Source: Ceriagrion tenellum (taxonomy: Eukaryota > Arthropoda > Insecta > Odonata > Coenagrionidae). Taken from it: a stretch of 64,000 bases of DNA. The translations under genes and the position numbers were made by a program. The notes beneath the pieces are model-generated. The model searched no databases, was not told where the DNA came from, and saw only the letters and a program-made list of their open reading frames with translations. The DNA is taken from the NCBI GenBank assembly GCA_963169105.1, contig OY720640.1:63241527-63305526 (forward strand). The letters are read 5' to 3'. This document shows, piece by piece, positions 10,597-22,887 of this stretch (position 1 is its first letter; every line of letters starts with the position of its first letter).

Positions 10597-10955
10597 CGTA
10601 AAGTGAATATTTACTATATATGATAATATTTTACGTAAGTAAACAGAGTTCAACTCACAGTCGAGCCGTGGTCGCATACGTGAAATTCTTTTCTCTATTA
10701 CTTATCTCTACTTATTTGCATTTTCTTGCGTATGTAAAGCTAATTCTTCGAATGATTTACTATATGTTTTCCTTTGCACAACGTACTATTTTTATTATAA
10801 GTGTGATGTATACATCTTATCCCTAAATAGCGAAACTTAAGCTATGGTCGACGAAGGCGAGAAGAGGTTGGAGGGGTTAGGGAGGTTTGGGCCCATAGAT
10901 AGGTAGGTTTTATTTCGAGGGGCGAGATTGAGGTTATAGAGCGCCAGCTATATCG
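10433..10955. repeat. Direct repeat pair, about 80 bp, 440 bp apart
   Basis: 10433-10512 and 10876-10955 share ggttagg(a/g)aggt, gggcgagattgag, catagat, agtaggtt and atttcg in the same order. The first copy is the centre of the fold-back at 10311-10596. The intervening 360 bp is not duplicated. Confidence 0.5.
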
Positions 10956-10959
10956 TCAA

Positions 10960-12955
10960 ATTTTTGATCGAAGGACAGAAATCTAATTAAACTATAAATT
11001 ATAGTGATTTAATGTTCCTACAAAAGAGAAGCACATTAAAAAATTCACAGAAAAGCAGTTCATCTGAAATTTTGATTGCACAAATAGCTACAATCACCCA
11101 ACTTAATGCAACAATCAGATAAAATCGCAAAAACAATGCTCCTACTTGTCATAAGGTTAACATCCTAGTAAAAAACAAGGAATATAAAATATACCTACAA
11201 AAGCGAAAAAGGTTGATAATTTTGAGTGGAAAAATCAAGGATTAGTCTCTCATGATTTTGTAATCTTCTGCGAGAAAACTGCTAGACTAGGAGGATTTTG
11301 CGGTTTCAGAAACCTGCAAAATGCACAAATCGAGAAACTAGATTAAAGAATGGAAGCGTGAGGAGTGTGATGAAAACGCAATGGATGAAAAGATGGAAAA
11401 GAAAAGAAGTTCTTAGCTCAGTGAGGACAGAATGGTAGTTCTTTGAAAAATAGTCTCCAAATCAATTTAAAAGTCGGAAATTTACATGCAGTATTTGTCA
11501 GCAAAAGTAAGCTCGTACATATGATTTTTGAATTGGTAACCCATTTAAGTGTTCACCTGCTGGAGCTGGCATACCGCATCTTAGGAGCTAGTTTATATTC
11601 GAAGCTTTCTTAGTTCCACTATAGAATAAATGAAATAGATTTAAATAGAGATTTTTCTCTGAGTCAAATTATGCTTTGAAAGTAAAAATTATTCTTTACT
11701 CGTAAGATTTGTTCAAGTGCTCTAACGGTAAATAATCCAAGCAGAATCAACCCTTGGTGGAGCTTTCTGCGTCAGTTTTCTGCATGTATAAACGACCGCA
11801 TGAACGTAATATTTCAAATGCAACAAAAAGCAAAAAGTGATATTTTTTCAATAGTAATAAAGATACTGCTTTAGCATAGGCTTTGAATACATCATCTGCA
11901 GCGTTACCTAGTCTAACGTCGCAATTCTTTTAGTTTTCTGGTAACAAAATTCCCCGCCGGAACGTCTGCATTGTCTTTATGCTCGAAAAGCGCTTCAATA
12001 GCTACTTATGTCGTCAACTTTACCCTGAAGATGAGGATTGAGATAACAACTGAAAGGATTGCACCCTAGCGTCAAAGTACCCATGGTCTTTGTCTTTGTC
12101 TCGAGTGACGTGACAAGAAAACCAAGAGTTGCCTGAAGCAAGCCATACATTTTACTGCCGGTGGGCCCACTTCCCTTTGCCTTTACGTTGCTTTTGAGTT
12201 TCCTGCGGTAAATGTTGTCCTAAGGTAGATTACATCTCTTTAATACTTCCAAGACTTGAGGTGATTCCACTGTGAAAGGCTTTAGATTACGTTTTGGGTG
12301 TAGTTTTTTACTAATCGAAATATGTCCTGTTTTAATCACCCAAAAAACTTAATTAAGTGGCCAGAACAAAGTCATTGATACGTATGGGTACCTCATATAA
12401 GTAATAGCTAATATCAGAAGAGTAAATAAAATAACATATCCGTAAGAAAACGTGTTAATTAGGTAAAATTTCGCGGATTGGCACTCGGGAACTAGAATAT
12501 CGAACGGCGTTTGTCAAGAAACTACAAAGGATGACGCGGGACAAGAAACTACAAAGGCTTTTTTACACGTTGGGTGTACCCTCGCGAGGGATTGAAGGGA
12601 TGCATGAAAAAAATTCCCTAAACAGGGGCTATTTTATGGCCAGGCGTTCATGTATTTGCACAATTTTGGGTGTTTACACGGTGCAATTTAATGGTGAATG
12701 TGTTCATGCATCTGCCCGCGTGGGTCAATGCGCAGCTTTAGAACTATAACTCAGTATGATGACTCACTTTCTCTTTGGGAATGCACATAAATTTCTCATA
12801 TGTATTGATACAATAGCTGAAAATAGTTGTAATAATTAATCTCCACTGCTTTCTCAATGATCATAAGTAGAGAAACACTTGGGGCAAGTACGACTTTTTA
12901 TGCATTTGAAAATTAGAGTAATAACACAAATGAAAAAGTAACTTTGTTTCCTTCC
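10960..12955. other. No gene recognised
   Basis: AT-rich. A 16-bp word (caagaaactacaaagg) occurs twice 26 bp apart near 12515-12558. The frame 12531-12749 has no domain. Confidence 0.5.
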
Positions 12956-13020
12956 ACAGATTTATTTTCATGGTAAAACATGTTTCAACACAGCGGTGTC
13001 ATCATCATGTACGCCTCAAA
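12955..13020 (-). repeat. Penelope-like tail with hammerhead-like motif
   Basis: On the minus strand: ATGATGA (core with C to A at its first base), a stem II of GACAC/GUGUU around CGCT, then GAAAC (complement of 12982-12986), followed by ATGTTTTACC and an AATAAATCTGTGG tail that resembles the one at 63150-63180. The tail and core order are those of other PLE ends in this window. It is a single copy with no inverted partner seen. Confidence 0.55.
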
Positions 13021-14360
13021 CTATGGAACGTAGACGAAGTAATATACATTCACTTACATTTATAGTTTTTTATGACGTTTATGCAAAAGGTTGAGGATAA
13101 ATGTAACGTCACAGAAGGTAGAATTGAATAAGTAATCTATAAGAGGCGTTAAAATGATAAACAATTTAGTATTCAAACTTTCCTTACGACATGGCATTTT
13201 ATGAAAGATTCTCACTCACTAGTTGATCGTCACATTGACTCAAACATTTGTGCTTTGTAGTGGCCAAAGTTCCGAAAGAGAATACCAGAGTATGCCACCA
13301 GTAATCCATATGCAGTTGGCGCGCTATTTCGAATTTTTTTTAAAAATGCGGCTTGAAAAATCCGCGCTTAGCGAGTAATTAAGGGTTAAATAAAAGAAAA
13401 AGCCTAATAGCAACAAATTTTCTGCTTCGAAGATTAGCAGTATGAAGAAAATTCAGGGGTTCTAGTGTTCACGATGAGGACTCTCGTTTCTTCGTTTGCT
13501 ATACGTTCTCCACGTCGCGGCATTGTGATTTCATACTTGTTCATCTTGTGTCAAAGACTCTTCATGGAGGTCATGAGTGAGAGTATCGTTTGTTTTTACA
13601 GAGAAACAAACGAGACTTTATATGTACATTACGCGCATAATGGGAGGGTTCATGCATCATGTAAACACGGATAAAAGATGGTTAAATACTTTATGGTGAG
13701 AATTTATCACCCTCAACGCAAGGGTTATTAGATATATTTTTTTAACATCACCATTTTCATCAACCCATAGATTGGTTTTCTACAGCTTTCCTCTCCATTC
13801 TCCTCTCTGCCTACCGCTTCGTTCTCTCTAAATTATTTACTTTGGCATTCTTCATGACTTTCTTAAATTATTCCATTATTGGTCATCCTGTCTAAAGGTC
13901 TTCTGTCGTATCTCATTGCTGTATTGGCTTCATTACCCTTTTTGTCTCAAATTATCCAATCATGCATCCATTTTATGACGGTGGTGCTTTGTATTCACTG
14001 AATAGGTGGAAGTTAATCCCATGGAGATGATGCAACGATGCTGTTCCTCTAAATAATTGAAACAGTCCATTAGCGAGCTGGAGCTGTGCTCATTGTATAT
14101 ACCTCCCTTGATCATTGTCAGGTGACGTAGATTACGTGAAGGGATAAATGACGTCATTGATCACCCTTCTGTCCGATAGGGATCTGTGATCTCTCTGATT
14201 CTGCCCTGCCGGGTAAGTATCAAGCTTCTCGCCAAGCAATGCCGAACATAAGCAGCCCGAAGCAGCGAAGGACAATAACCTCAATAAGACATTTATCATC
14301 AACTCCCGTGCGAGAGTAGCCCTTGTGCTAAGGCAAGAAAGGAAAAATGAGAAAAAGAAA
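13020..14360. other. No gene recognised
   Basis: Minus-strand frames at 13960-14157 and 14132-14410 have no domain; the latter runs into the repeat at 14360. 13465-13674 (+) is likewise unsupported. Confidence 0.5.
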
Positions 14361-14450
14361 TGAACCTGCAAGTGTTGAAAGCCGAGAGGAAATTCTCTGA
14401 CTTTCAGCAAATCCTACATTTAACCTTTCGAATACTTATGAAAAATACCT
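14360..14450 (+). repeat. LINE 3' tail copy matching 7497-7590
   Basis: Shares gaaattctctgac / gagattctctgac, a cagcaaa / caacaaa word, gaatact and aaaaata in order with the sequence downstream of the LINE fragment at 7268. It is probably the 3' UTR of the same LINE family without its coding part. Confidence 0.45.
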
Positions 14451-14484
14451 GCAGCAAAAAAAAATTCCCCTTATAGAAACCCGA

Positions 14485-14496
14485 CCCCCCCCCCCC
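14485..14496 (+). repeat. Poly-C homopolymer
   Basis: Twelve consecutive C. Likely length-variable. Confidence 0.9.
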
Positions 14497-14499
14497 GCC

Positions 14500-16150
14500 G
14501 ATGATAAATTTCTAGAATTTTTTAGGAGTGTGGGAGGCGAAAAGGACCATATGGGCTGCAAGGGGACTCTGATGGCAGGGTCCTGATCAAGCGGTGACCA
14601 TAACCAGGGACGAATAACCTATCTATCCCTGTGATTTGAAATAAAAATTAATTTTGAATTGCTGTTTTTTTAACTTTAATTTTATTTCTCTATAGGTAAT
14701 GTCGTCCATTGTTTCGAATCTTACGGTCGAGGGCGTTGGATCTAAGATTTGGAACCAAGTTTGCGGTGGCTCGAGACAGTATGGGAAAATCTGCCCTTGT
14801 GCATTTCCAATTCATGAACGATAAAAATACGCAATTTACGACACGCAATGATTTAATATTAAAGAAGCATGTACATTTTGTGATTTTTTCTTGTTTTAAA
14901 ATTTGAAAGACGATAATAGTACTTGGAATAGATACTTCTCTGCTCTGTTGCCCAGTAAGGGGAAAATTTAGTTAAATAGTGCGCAAATTCAAATTAAGTG
15001 AAGTTAATGTGATTAAAGATGTTATTTATTAATTCAGTGAAATTGAAAATTTTTCTTCTGAGAATGTAAGTACACAGATTTAGAATATTGAACTGTGCCC
15101 GGCCATGGTGATATAGTACCTCGGCCTACGTTTTGTTGTTGAAAAAATTGATATAATAAGTTAACTTCCGTTCTCGTAAATGCTGTCCCACTGCGTCTCA
15201 CCCAATACGGTTGACATTTATCTCATGTTTTCAAGTTCTGCTCTCCAAGAGCAATCCTTTTTTTTTCTAGAAATCACACGGAGGAATTCTTTCGCATTTG
15301 TATTCATTCTATGACTCCACCAATATCCCTCGAAACCGGATCGTCGTCACATTTTCTAAGGGCTCTAGATGCTCTAGATAGGTTCTGGAATACGAATTCT
15401 TTCATAACGTGAAAATTTGATTAAATTCTAGATGTAATACTTCTTGCTAGCCTTTCATGACCTGATTTCCTCTTAGAGCCCCGAGAGGTTTGAGGATCCG
15501 AGGTGTCGGAACGATTTGAATCGGAATGCAATATTTTTTTATAAACGCCATTCTTCCAAATTATTTTTCGTGATAGTCCGATTTCGGTGCCAGGGACTTT
15601 ATCGCGAAGTCAATTTTTTCATTTTGAATGCGAGCAAGTTCAGATCTTTTCAAGTGCTTCCGAAAATGTAATCTTTAGTCAAGGACACTTAAACCTTCGT
15701 CATCTTGGGGGCCAAGTTATTCTTTTTCTAGAAAGGAGAAGCTTAATTGCACCGGTATCTAGCTAGTACTTTGTGACCCGTGGCTTCAAAATCATTGTAA
15801 TTACCCTGATATCTGTTGTTTTTCTGCCGCTGTTACCGTTCCCGCTTTATTACTTCCCCGATTTTTTCTCGTGTATTCCTATTTTCTATGGCCACTTTTA
15901 TGTTCCCTTTCTCAAGCTTCTGATATTCCCTACTGTTAATCTCTTTTGAAGCTTCCACATTCCATCTATTCATTCCCCTACTTCTATTTAACAGTTTAAA
16001 TCTGAAATCACATTTTTGAAAAATTAAATTTTGTTACCAGTCTGCATCTGCCACCGGAAAGCTGTGCTAGCTTTTGACTTCGTTTCAAAAACCCTTGCCT
16101 GACTCGTATATAGTGTACTTGATATCTCTCTCTTTCTCTTGGAATTTTCC
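14500..16150. other. No gene recognised
   Basis: AT-rich; longest frame 65 codons at 14709-14906, unsupported. A weak A-box-like tggtgatatagtacctcggc near 15104-15125 has no B-box partner. Confidence 0.5.
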
Positions 16151-16154
16151 TTAA

Positions 16155-16895
16155 GGATGTTTGAGCTGAATATCATTTCACTTAGAAATGCATGACACTT
16201 TTTTTTGGTCTCATTGTAAATAAAAATATCTCACCCTTCCAATGACCCCAAATATTCAACACCTTACCACACTACTTTCCGAGATATTTGCCAAAAAATT
16301 CCAGCCCTTTTACATGGGAAATGGTACGTTTATGCACTCCAAAGAGACCTTATGTTGAAAATGAGGCATTTCTAACACCTAAATCTCGTCAAAAAATTAA
16401 AAGTATGCAGTTTGAATGTTTTATCAACTATTTTCTAAAATTAATCATATTGTCGCAGCGGTATTTTTTCCAGGATCACAAAAAACCTTCCGAATAATTT
16501 CAACAGATTCAGTCGAGATATCGTGGAAGTTCGTCATATTAATACACAAACAATTTCACTATTGCACAAGGTATTTATTTATTGCGTACAATGCGAGCCA
16601 TCTCATCTCCAGGTGTACGCGCTCCAGAGAGACCTTATGTTAAAAATGAGGCATTTCTAACACCTAAATCTCGTCAAAAATTAAGTGTTTTGTTTGTATG
16701 ATGAGCCAAGTTAAATATTTCTATTAGATATTTTCATTGAAGTACTAACAATTCCTGTCATATAAAATTATATTATTGCGGCATTGATAATGCAATACGA
16801 TATTTAATCCGTATTTCCCACGGCTGGTGAAATTAAAACGTATAATTCGAAAATGGCCTCTTTTATGAATAGGGAACTATCTCGCCCTAACTACC
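16155..16895 (-). mobile_element. Non-autonomous TIR element, copy A (with nested PLE tail and internal duplication)
   Basis: This is the reverse orientation of copies B (19955-20742), C (47491-48040) and D (30206-30517). The right end reads inward GGTAGTTAGGGCGAGATAG and the left end approaches GTAGTTTGGGC, giving imperfect terminal inverted repeats. Shared interior words include catgggaaatggtacgt, ccagcccttt, aatctcgtcaaaaaatta and tttgaatgttttatcaacta. A PLE tail (about 16500-16615) sits where copy B has its PLE insertion, and 16334-16405 is duplicated at 16618-16685. No coding capacity. The superfamily is not identified. Confidence 0.6.
16500..16615 (-). repeat. Penelope-like tail inside element copy A
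   Basis: Contains gatatcgtgg, agttcgtcatatta, acaatttcactatt, acaaggtatttattta and gcgagccat, matching one arm of the inverted PLE pair at 20192-20422. The hammerhead core has been lost. Confidence 0.5.
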
Positions 16896-16899
16896 TTCT

Positions 16900-19800
16900 G
16901 CACCTACGCATGAATTGATGTTCAAACTAAGAGCTATTTATTACTTATTTATTTCTCCTAAGTAATTCAACAACCCTCTCACCACGATTTTGTTATGACT
17001 TCAGTCCATATCTTCCCACTCTACATTCGTCCCTTCTTTCACCAAATATTGCATTCCAATCCCTCATTATTATTCCATTTTCTTACTGTGAATGCAAGCA
17101 ACTAATGATACATGTGAGTGCTATTTTATACGTATTAAATGTTCCCTAAATTGCATTAAAAACGGTATAGTCATTTATTCCTAAAAAGGAAGACTATTCT
17201 CAGGTCACAAATACCTCAAGAAAATATTTAACTGAAGTCCTAGGAAATACTTGTAGAAATGTATTTTTACTCTAGATTTTTTTATTTCATGTGTCTCAAC
17301 TCAATCAGTTGTAAATAAACGAATGTTTTTATGGAAAATTTCTATCGCTTCGATGTGTTGCAAAAGCAGGAAAATCACCCATTTATGAGGTATCACAGAA
17401 GAAAAATGCAATACCTGAAACGGCCGATTCCAAAATGGGAGAGTTTCAAAGTTATCCATGTGCTGGATAATCACAAAATGTTTTGATAATTGATGAATGC
17501 TTATGTAATATCCAGCTCTGAAACGAGAATCCTTACATTATTTTGAGTTTGCACTTAGCTATGCTTAGGGAGGTGATTAAGCCTTATCCAATGAAGCCTG
17601 AAAATTGCCACCATCGTAGATGCAATTGTTAGGAATATGGGCACTCCTAAATTATTTGTGCATATTTTATATCTTTATCCTAAGAAAAAGAATTAGGCAC
17701 AAATTATATATTTGAATAGAAAGATTGATGAATAGCATTTTGGAAGAAATTATTCTGGACGTCCTGACAAAACTTGCTCTTAACAAATTTTAATTATCAG
17801 TTTAGTGGTTGTAGATTTGGGATTTAGGTCCCTGAATTGCTCAGATTTTGATTGAAGCGAAGTTCAATAATATACAATAGCTCTAGGAAAGCAAGCAGCA
17901 AATTCAAATAATTCCAGTAAATTCAATTTAATTTTAATATCAATCCTTAAATATACAAAGAGGTAATTTTTTTTAAACGTGGGAAGGAGGTATAAATACT
18001 TGTGCTCTGTATTTTAAGCTCCATTAACAGCTATTATGCCTAATAGCTACTACTTTACTAGCTTAGTCTACAATCAAACAAGTTCTTATACTTCTTGCCC
18101 GCGTTTTAATAAATATGCCTCTTTGTATTATTAAGGATTGAGATAAAAATTAATTGAGCATCGAGAAAAAAATTTGAATACCAGACTATGCAGATGTTCA
18201 ACCACAGGCGAGATCGATGTACTAATTACGAAAATGTCTAGGAAGGGAAAATTCCTATTGGATATTCATACTCTATCCAATTGTAGAAGGGGCTCGTTTC
18301 ATATTTTTTAATACCTATCATAATTTTGTAAAACTTAAGAGTTTTGATTACCCAAATCCCACTTTACCATGGATACACATTATCTGCTGTAAAGTTCCTA
18401 ACGTTGTGGATGCACCTAGCAAGCTTACCTCATGCAACCGAACGTCAGTTCGTGAATGTGAAAGAGTGAAGAAATTAAAGGTGTTTCACGGAAATATTTT
18501 TCCCCGCAATGCTAAAAAAAATGAAGTACGGAAAAACGAAATGGCTTATTCTTGTCGCAAATTATTATCGCGTAAAATTCTTTCGCAGGATGCAAGTGTT
18601 TCACCTACCGAGGGGCAGTGATGTTGCTAGAGCTGGGGGTATGGGATTTGAACCTCACGAATTTTATATTATTTAAAAAATTGGCGCTAGAGAAAAAGGT
18701 TATATTTGTTTTTATTCTATCTTATTATGCTGAACTCCAAATTATTCAGTTTGAACAATTCTGAAAGACTAAAATCTTAATTAATGCGTGATTTTAAATA
18801 CGTAAAAAAACGTGTGGATTATGTATTTCTTCATAAGATTTTAATCTTAAAATTTAAATATCGGATGGTTCACATCAGTCGCATTTGCACACTCAATTGC
18901 CTGATCACACAAATATTATCTTTTTAATGTCCAGTCCCCTTCCCCCTCCCTAACCTCTCCGTCCCTGACTTGTACTCACCATGTACACACCCGACGCGAA
19001 ATCATGGTTGTGTCACTGTCGTGAAGGTCATTGTCCGTTTTCCCTCGGTAATCTGTTCTTATTTTTACCTCCATTCCTGCATTTGAGAGCTGTGTTGTTC
19101 GAAAATTTCCCTAACACTACTCCGTAAATAGATTGACCTTTTCTATTTGATCGATTTAGCTGTTAATGCATCGATACTTCTAATGAAAAAAGTTTTCTCT
19201 TTCAATCTCCCATAAGAAGTAAAACAAGCTTCTAATTCTGTTTCAGCGTCCAAAGTGATATCTTCATTTTAGATTCTATTGATTAATGCCTGGGGCGTGT
19301 GTTTTTGTAGCGCCAAACATGAATCCGCGAGTGTTCTGTGTCGCTGTTTTCATTAATATTCAACGAGTTCCCAAATACCCTTCCGTTATCTCTTTCCATC
19401 GTCCCGAAGCCATCGGGCAAACATCAGTTAAACATAAGGCGCTGTCCTCTCTGTCACCACAGGGAAAGAATTTAAATGTAAATGACCGCGCTGAATGAAA
19501 GCGGAGGACAATGAAGGATGCAAATTACTCTGTTACTCATTGTGATCGGTGAAGCTGTCGATATTGGCTCTTTTTGCATTTTTGGGGTTTTCATGACAGG
19601 AGGAACAATAGGGTGTAATCTTGAATGCTGTTTCAATTGAGTTATTCCCTTGAACAATAACTTATCACGGTAACTTGGGCCGCATGCAACGCCCGGAAAT
19701 TTCGGGAGTTGAAAAAGGCGCGAGCAATTTCTCTCTCTAGTGGCCTCTGGGATTATTTGAACTATCTGGTACGATCTCCTGTTCTGTGGTATTAGATACA

Positions 19801-19950
19801 TAGCACATTCTTTAATAAATTCTGCAAATTCAATTAACAAGTAACTTATGAAGATTTCACTTAATGATTTCGCTAGTTTTATACATTCAGTTATCAACTA
19901 GAGTTACAAGTTAATCAACGGTTGTAGGATATACTTTGTGGTAATTCATC
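16900..19950. other. No gene recognised
   Basis: Long AT-rich stretch. Frames at 18406-18621 (+), 19286-19498 (+) and 19472-19897 (-, 141 codons) were inspected; none shows a domain, signal peptide or repeated motif. An unconvincing B-box-like gaggttcaaatccca lies on the minus strand near 18640-18658. Confidence 0.5.
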
Positions 19951-20191
19951 TTCAAGTTATTTTGAGCGAGATAGTTTCCTAGTTATAATAGAGGCCGTAT
20001 TCGAATTATATTTTTCAATTCCACCAGCTGCGGGACACATGAATTAAATATTTCATTGCCTATGGTGCAGTAATAAAGGTTTATGTGACAGAAATTGTAA
20101 GTAATAAAGAAAAAGATATAAATGAGTCTTTAACTCGACTCATTTTTTTCGCGCGGTACGTAGGAAACGCCTTCAAAAGGGAAGGTTTTTT

Positions 20192-20422
20192 AAAAACAGT
20201 AACAACAATATCACCATTCCACAAGGTATTTATTGCGTGCGACGCGTTTCAACTCACAGAACGACCGAGCGAGCCATCATCAGGTACAAGACAAGTCTTG
20301 TACCTGATAATGGCACACGTTGTACGCGATAAATAAATACCTTGTGGAATAGTGAAATTGTTGTTTCTGTTTTAATATGACGAACTGCCACGATATCTCG
20401 CCTGAATGTGTTGAAATTAAAC
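20192..20422. mobile_element. Inverted pair of Penelope-like tails with 12-bp target duplication
   Basis: Left and right arms are inverse: aacaacaat-tcac-attccacaaggtattt from the left end, and its complement to the right end, with gtacaagaca/agtcttgtac at the centre. The left arm on the minus strand reads CTGATGA (complement of 20277-20283), a GGCTC/GAGTT stem II, then GAAAC (complement of 20246-20250) and GCGTC. That is a canonical hammerhead core of PLE type. The right arm keeps CTGATAATGGC but has lost the GAAAC part. Flanked by identical 12-bp GGAAGGTTTTTT copies, so the whole inverted unit inserted as one piece. Confidence 0.7.
20244..20286 (-). ncRNA. Hammerhead ribozyme-like motif, canonical core
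   Basis: CTGATGA, a stem II of GGCUC pairing with GAGUU around a long loop, then GAAAC and a GUC. All strictly conserved core bases appear present. Stem I would be formed by neighbouring gtacc/gcac sequence and is not clearly paired. Known analogues are the short-stem-III hammerheads of PLEs. Confidence 0.55.
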
Positions 20423-20744
20423 GGAAGGTTTTTTGTGATCCTGGAAAATACTGTTGTGGCTATATGATTAATTTTAGAAAATAGTTGATAAAACATTCAA
20501 ACTTAACACTTTTAATTTTTTGACGAGATCTAGGTATTAGTAATTCCTCATTATTTAAATACACTCTCTATGGAGTACATTCACGTACCATTTCCCATGT
20601 GAAAGGGCTGGTAGTTTTTGGCAAATATCTTGGAAAGTAATGTGGTCCGAGGTTGAATATTTGGGATCATTGGAAGGGTGAGATATTTTACTTTAAAGTG
20701 AGACCAAATTCATTGATTTTTAGTTGAAATGTAACGTCCTATGT

Positions 20745-21650
20745 TATGGTTTATCTTTATGTTCAAGCTCCTATGGATGGCTCGCCATTAGTTCCCTCTC
20801 GATTTCCTTTTTTTACCTCCATATCAGAGTTTTAACCAGCCTTTTCTATATGTCCCTACTCAGACCCCCCTCATCAATTCCCTTCTCTTTGACAATGTTT
20901 CTTCAGCTATGACGATAGCGCTTCTTGTGTCCTGACCTCTATAAAATGAAATCAAACACGTTTTCATTCCCACTTCTCCTCCAAAATACTGCATAGATAT
21001 GTGAACAGTCCAACTTGTTCTATTTTGTGCCCTATTACCCTTTTTTTGAACCCCGCCTACTTGCTTACAGAGAACCTCATCACCTTCGTCCTATCTCCTC
21101 TCCTTAACTCCTTTCTAATTAACACTTCTAAATTTTGGATTCCATTACCTCCTCATAAAAATCTTTCATTTCACTGGAATCATTTGAAAGTATACTTTAC
21201 GAATATTTAAAACCTTAAGACTGAATCTTGCTGAGTTGACTAATGGAAAGTTGTTTGAATATTTTTTCTTATTTTGTTCGGTTATAGTTTATCCTAACTA
21301 TTTTTCTATTATTTGAGCAGGGCGTGGGTTTGTAACACAGTTTTGCTCTAGTAGTTTATCCCAGAGCATAAATATGTCATTACTTGATCTACACCTCTCG
21401 TACTGCATCTCTAACACATTCATCATTGACTACAACCCCTTGGTTGACTGACAGACCTATGCTTGTTCAAAAAATATCATCTTATACGTATTCATCAGCT
21501 GAGTCTGGGCGCAGTTTGCCTCCACCAGACCACTGGATCAATCTCACCGCTTTTCGAAGTTGAGCTCCGTCTAAGTTGGATTTCTGAGCGCTCACCGCGA
21601 TTCACTGCTAAAACAATAGGATCTCCTCTGTCTCCCTGTACGCTGCTCCA
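20745..21650. other. No gene recognised
   Basis: TC-rich on the plus strand around 20750-21170, giving unsupported frames of 60-70 codons. 21463-21714 leads into the GC-rich block. Confidence 0.5.
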
Positions 21651-22090
21651 TGATACATCTTTGTGTCTCCCGTTCGCTTCGAAATCAATTCTGCTCCCTC
21701 CCCCAAACGGATAGGTGGATGGGATGCCATTGAAATCGCATCAACCGCGGGCGTAGGTAACCTACCCTTTAGTGCCGGCGCCATTAGTGGGGTGGGCGGG
21801 GCTCGTTCTCCCAAAACGGGAGATCCTCTCTTCCTCCCCTCTGAATCACATCTTGAGTTTCGGCCCGAATGCCCCCGATTCATTATTCATTCTCCCTTCA
21901 ACATCGCTGAGAGAGAGAGAGAATGGACATGTGCGGCCGATTCCCCGCATGTAGCACCACCTCACTTCCCTTCTACTTGGCCGAATGTTTGCCTCCGGCT
22001 GGTGGGTCCCTGCCTGGTGGCGTGTGAGAGCTCGTTTACGAAATATCTTCACCCGCCCACGGTGATCGACATTGCACAGAATCATCTCTA
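21650..22090. other. GC/CpG-rich block with overlapping open frames
   Basis: Contrasts with the AT-rich surroundings: ccgcgggcg, gccggcgcc and ggggcgggg-like words, and a (GA)n run at 21911-21923. Both strands stay open over long stretches (21663-22091 +, 142 codons; 21608-21883 and 21846-22115 -). No frame shows a recognisable domain, so the openness may only reflect the low A+T. It could be a CpG island, an exon or a relic. Confidence 0.35.
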
Positions 22091-22099
22091 ATCTACAGT

Positions 22100-22885
22100 T
22101 TTTTTTAGAAGGCATCTCAGTAGGCGTAAAATAGTGTCAAAAACTAAGTAGGAACTGCGCTCTGATGTAGATACGAAGTCAATGAATAGGAACATGGTGT
22201 CGTCATATTGAAGCACATAACTTTTTATCGACTGTAGAACAGAACAGAATAGAATAAACCTTTATTATACTTACGGACAAGTCTACTTGAGTAATAAGAT
22301 ACAATGAGAGAGCAGCGAGGTAATTCGAAAGTTAAGAAATGATTGTGTTCAAATTAGAAAATAAATGGAGCTTAATTACAAATAAAAAGAAAGATAAAAA
22401 CAAATGCACTCAGTGAAAGATAATAACTGCGCATACGTAACAATTGAATTCAAAGATAGGTATGTATATAAGAAAAGATAATCAAAGGGTAAAAATCCCT
22501 TAAAAGGTTACAATACGTTTATAATTTGCAATAATCTCATACGTATTTTAATGTTCGTAGTTTATGACGTCAAAGTATTATAACTTTAGATCAAAATCTT
22601 AATGAACTATGAAAGTAATAAAACATAGAAAATAATTAGTTAACAATGGCAATATTAATTAACAATGGAATATTAACCGGCTGTATTCGTGGATTATCGA
22701 CTGATTAAATCACTGATTGCAAAAAAATGATATGACACTCACATATAGCGTCGCCATTACTCCCTTTGTCTTGCTGACATCCTTGGGGACAAAATAAGGC
22801 TGATGCAAATTAGAAATGTCACGGCTGCTGTGGAACACCACTAGAGGGTCGTGAACTAGCAACGGCAACCGTGCTAGTTAAAATA
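22100..22885. other. No gene recognised
   Basis: AT-rich. 22232-22270 contains an acagaacagaatagaataaa stretch next to cctttatta, reminiscent of a retroposon 3' end on the minus strand, but too short to assign. Confidence 0.4.
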
Positions 22886-22887
22886 AG

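Larger units (their letters stand above)
19955..20742 (+). mobile_element. Non-autonomous TIR element, copy B (interrupted)
   Basis: Begins GTTATTTTGAGCGAGATAG and ends in a decayed inverse near 20742. Collinear with copies C and D. It is interrupted at 20192-20422 by a PLE-derived inverted unit, bounded by GGAAGGTTTTTT on both sides (20180-20191 and 20423-20434). The uninterrupted counterpart in copy C (near 47727) shows the empty site. Non-coding; the frame 20085-20336 spans the insertion and is chance. Confidence 0.65.

Noticed and set aside
12511..12560. Short repeat caagaaactacaaagg twice
   Set aside because: Two 16-bp copies 26 bp apart are too little to call an element; probably a slippage duplication.
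18625..18662. Possible tRNA-like T-arm on the minus strand
   Set aside because: GGTTCAAATCCC fits a B-box, but the stem pairs poorly and no A-box or acceptor stem is present.
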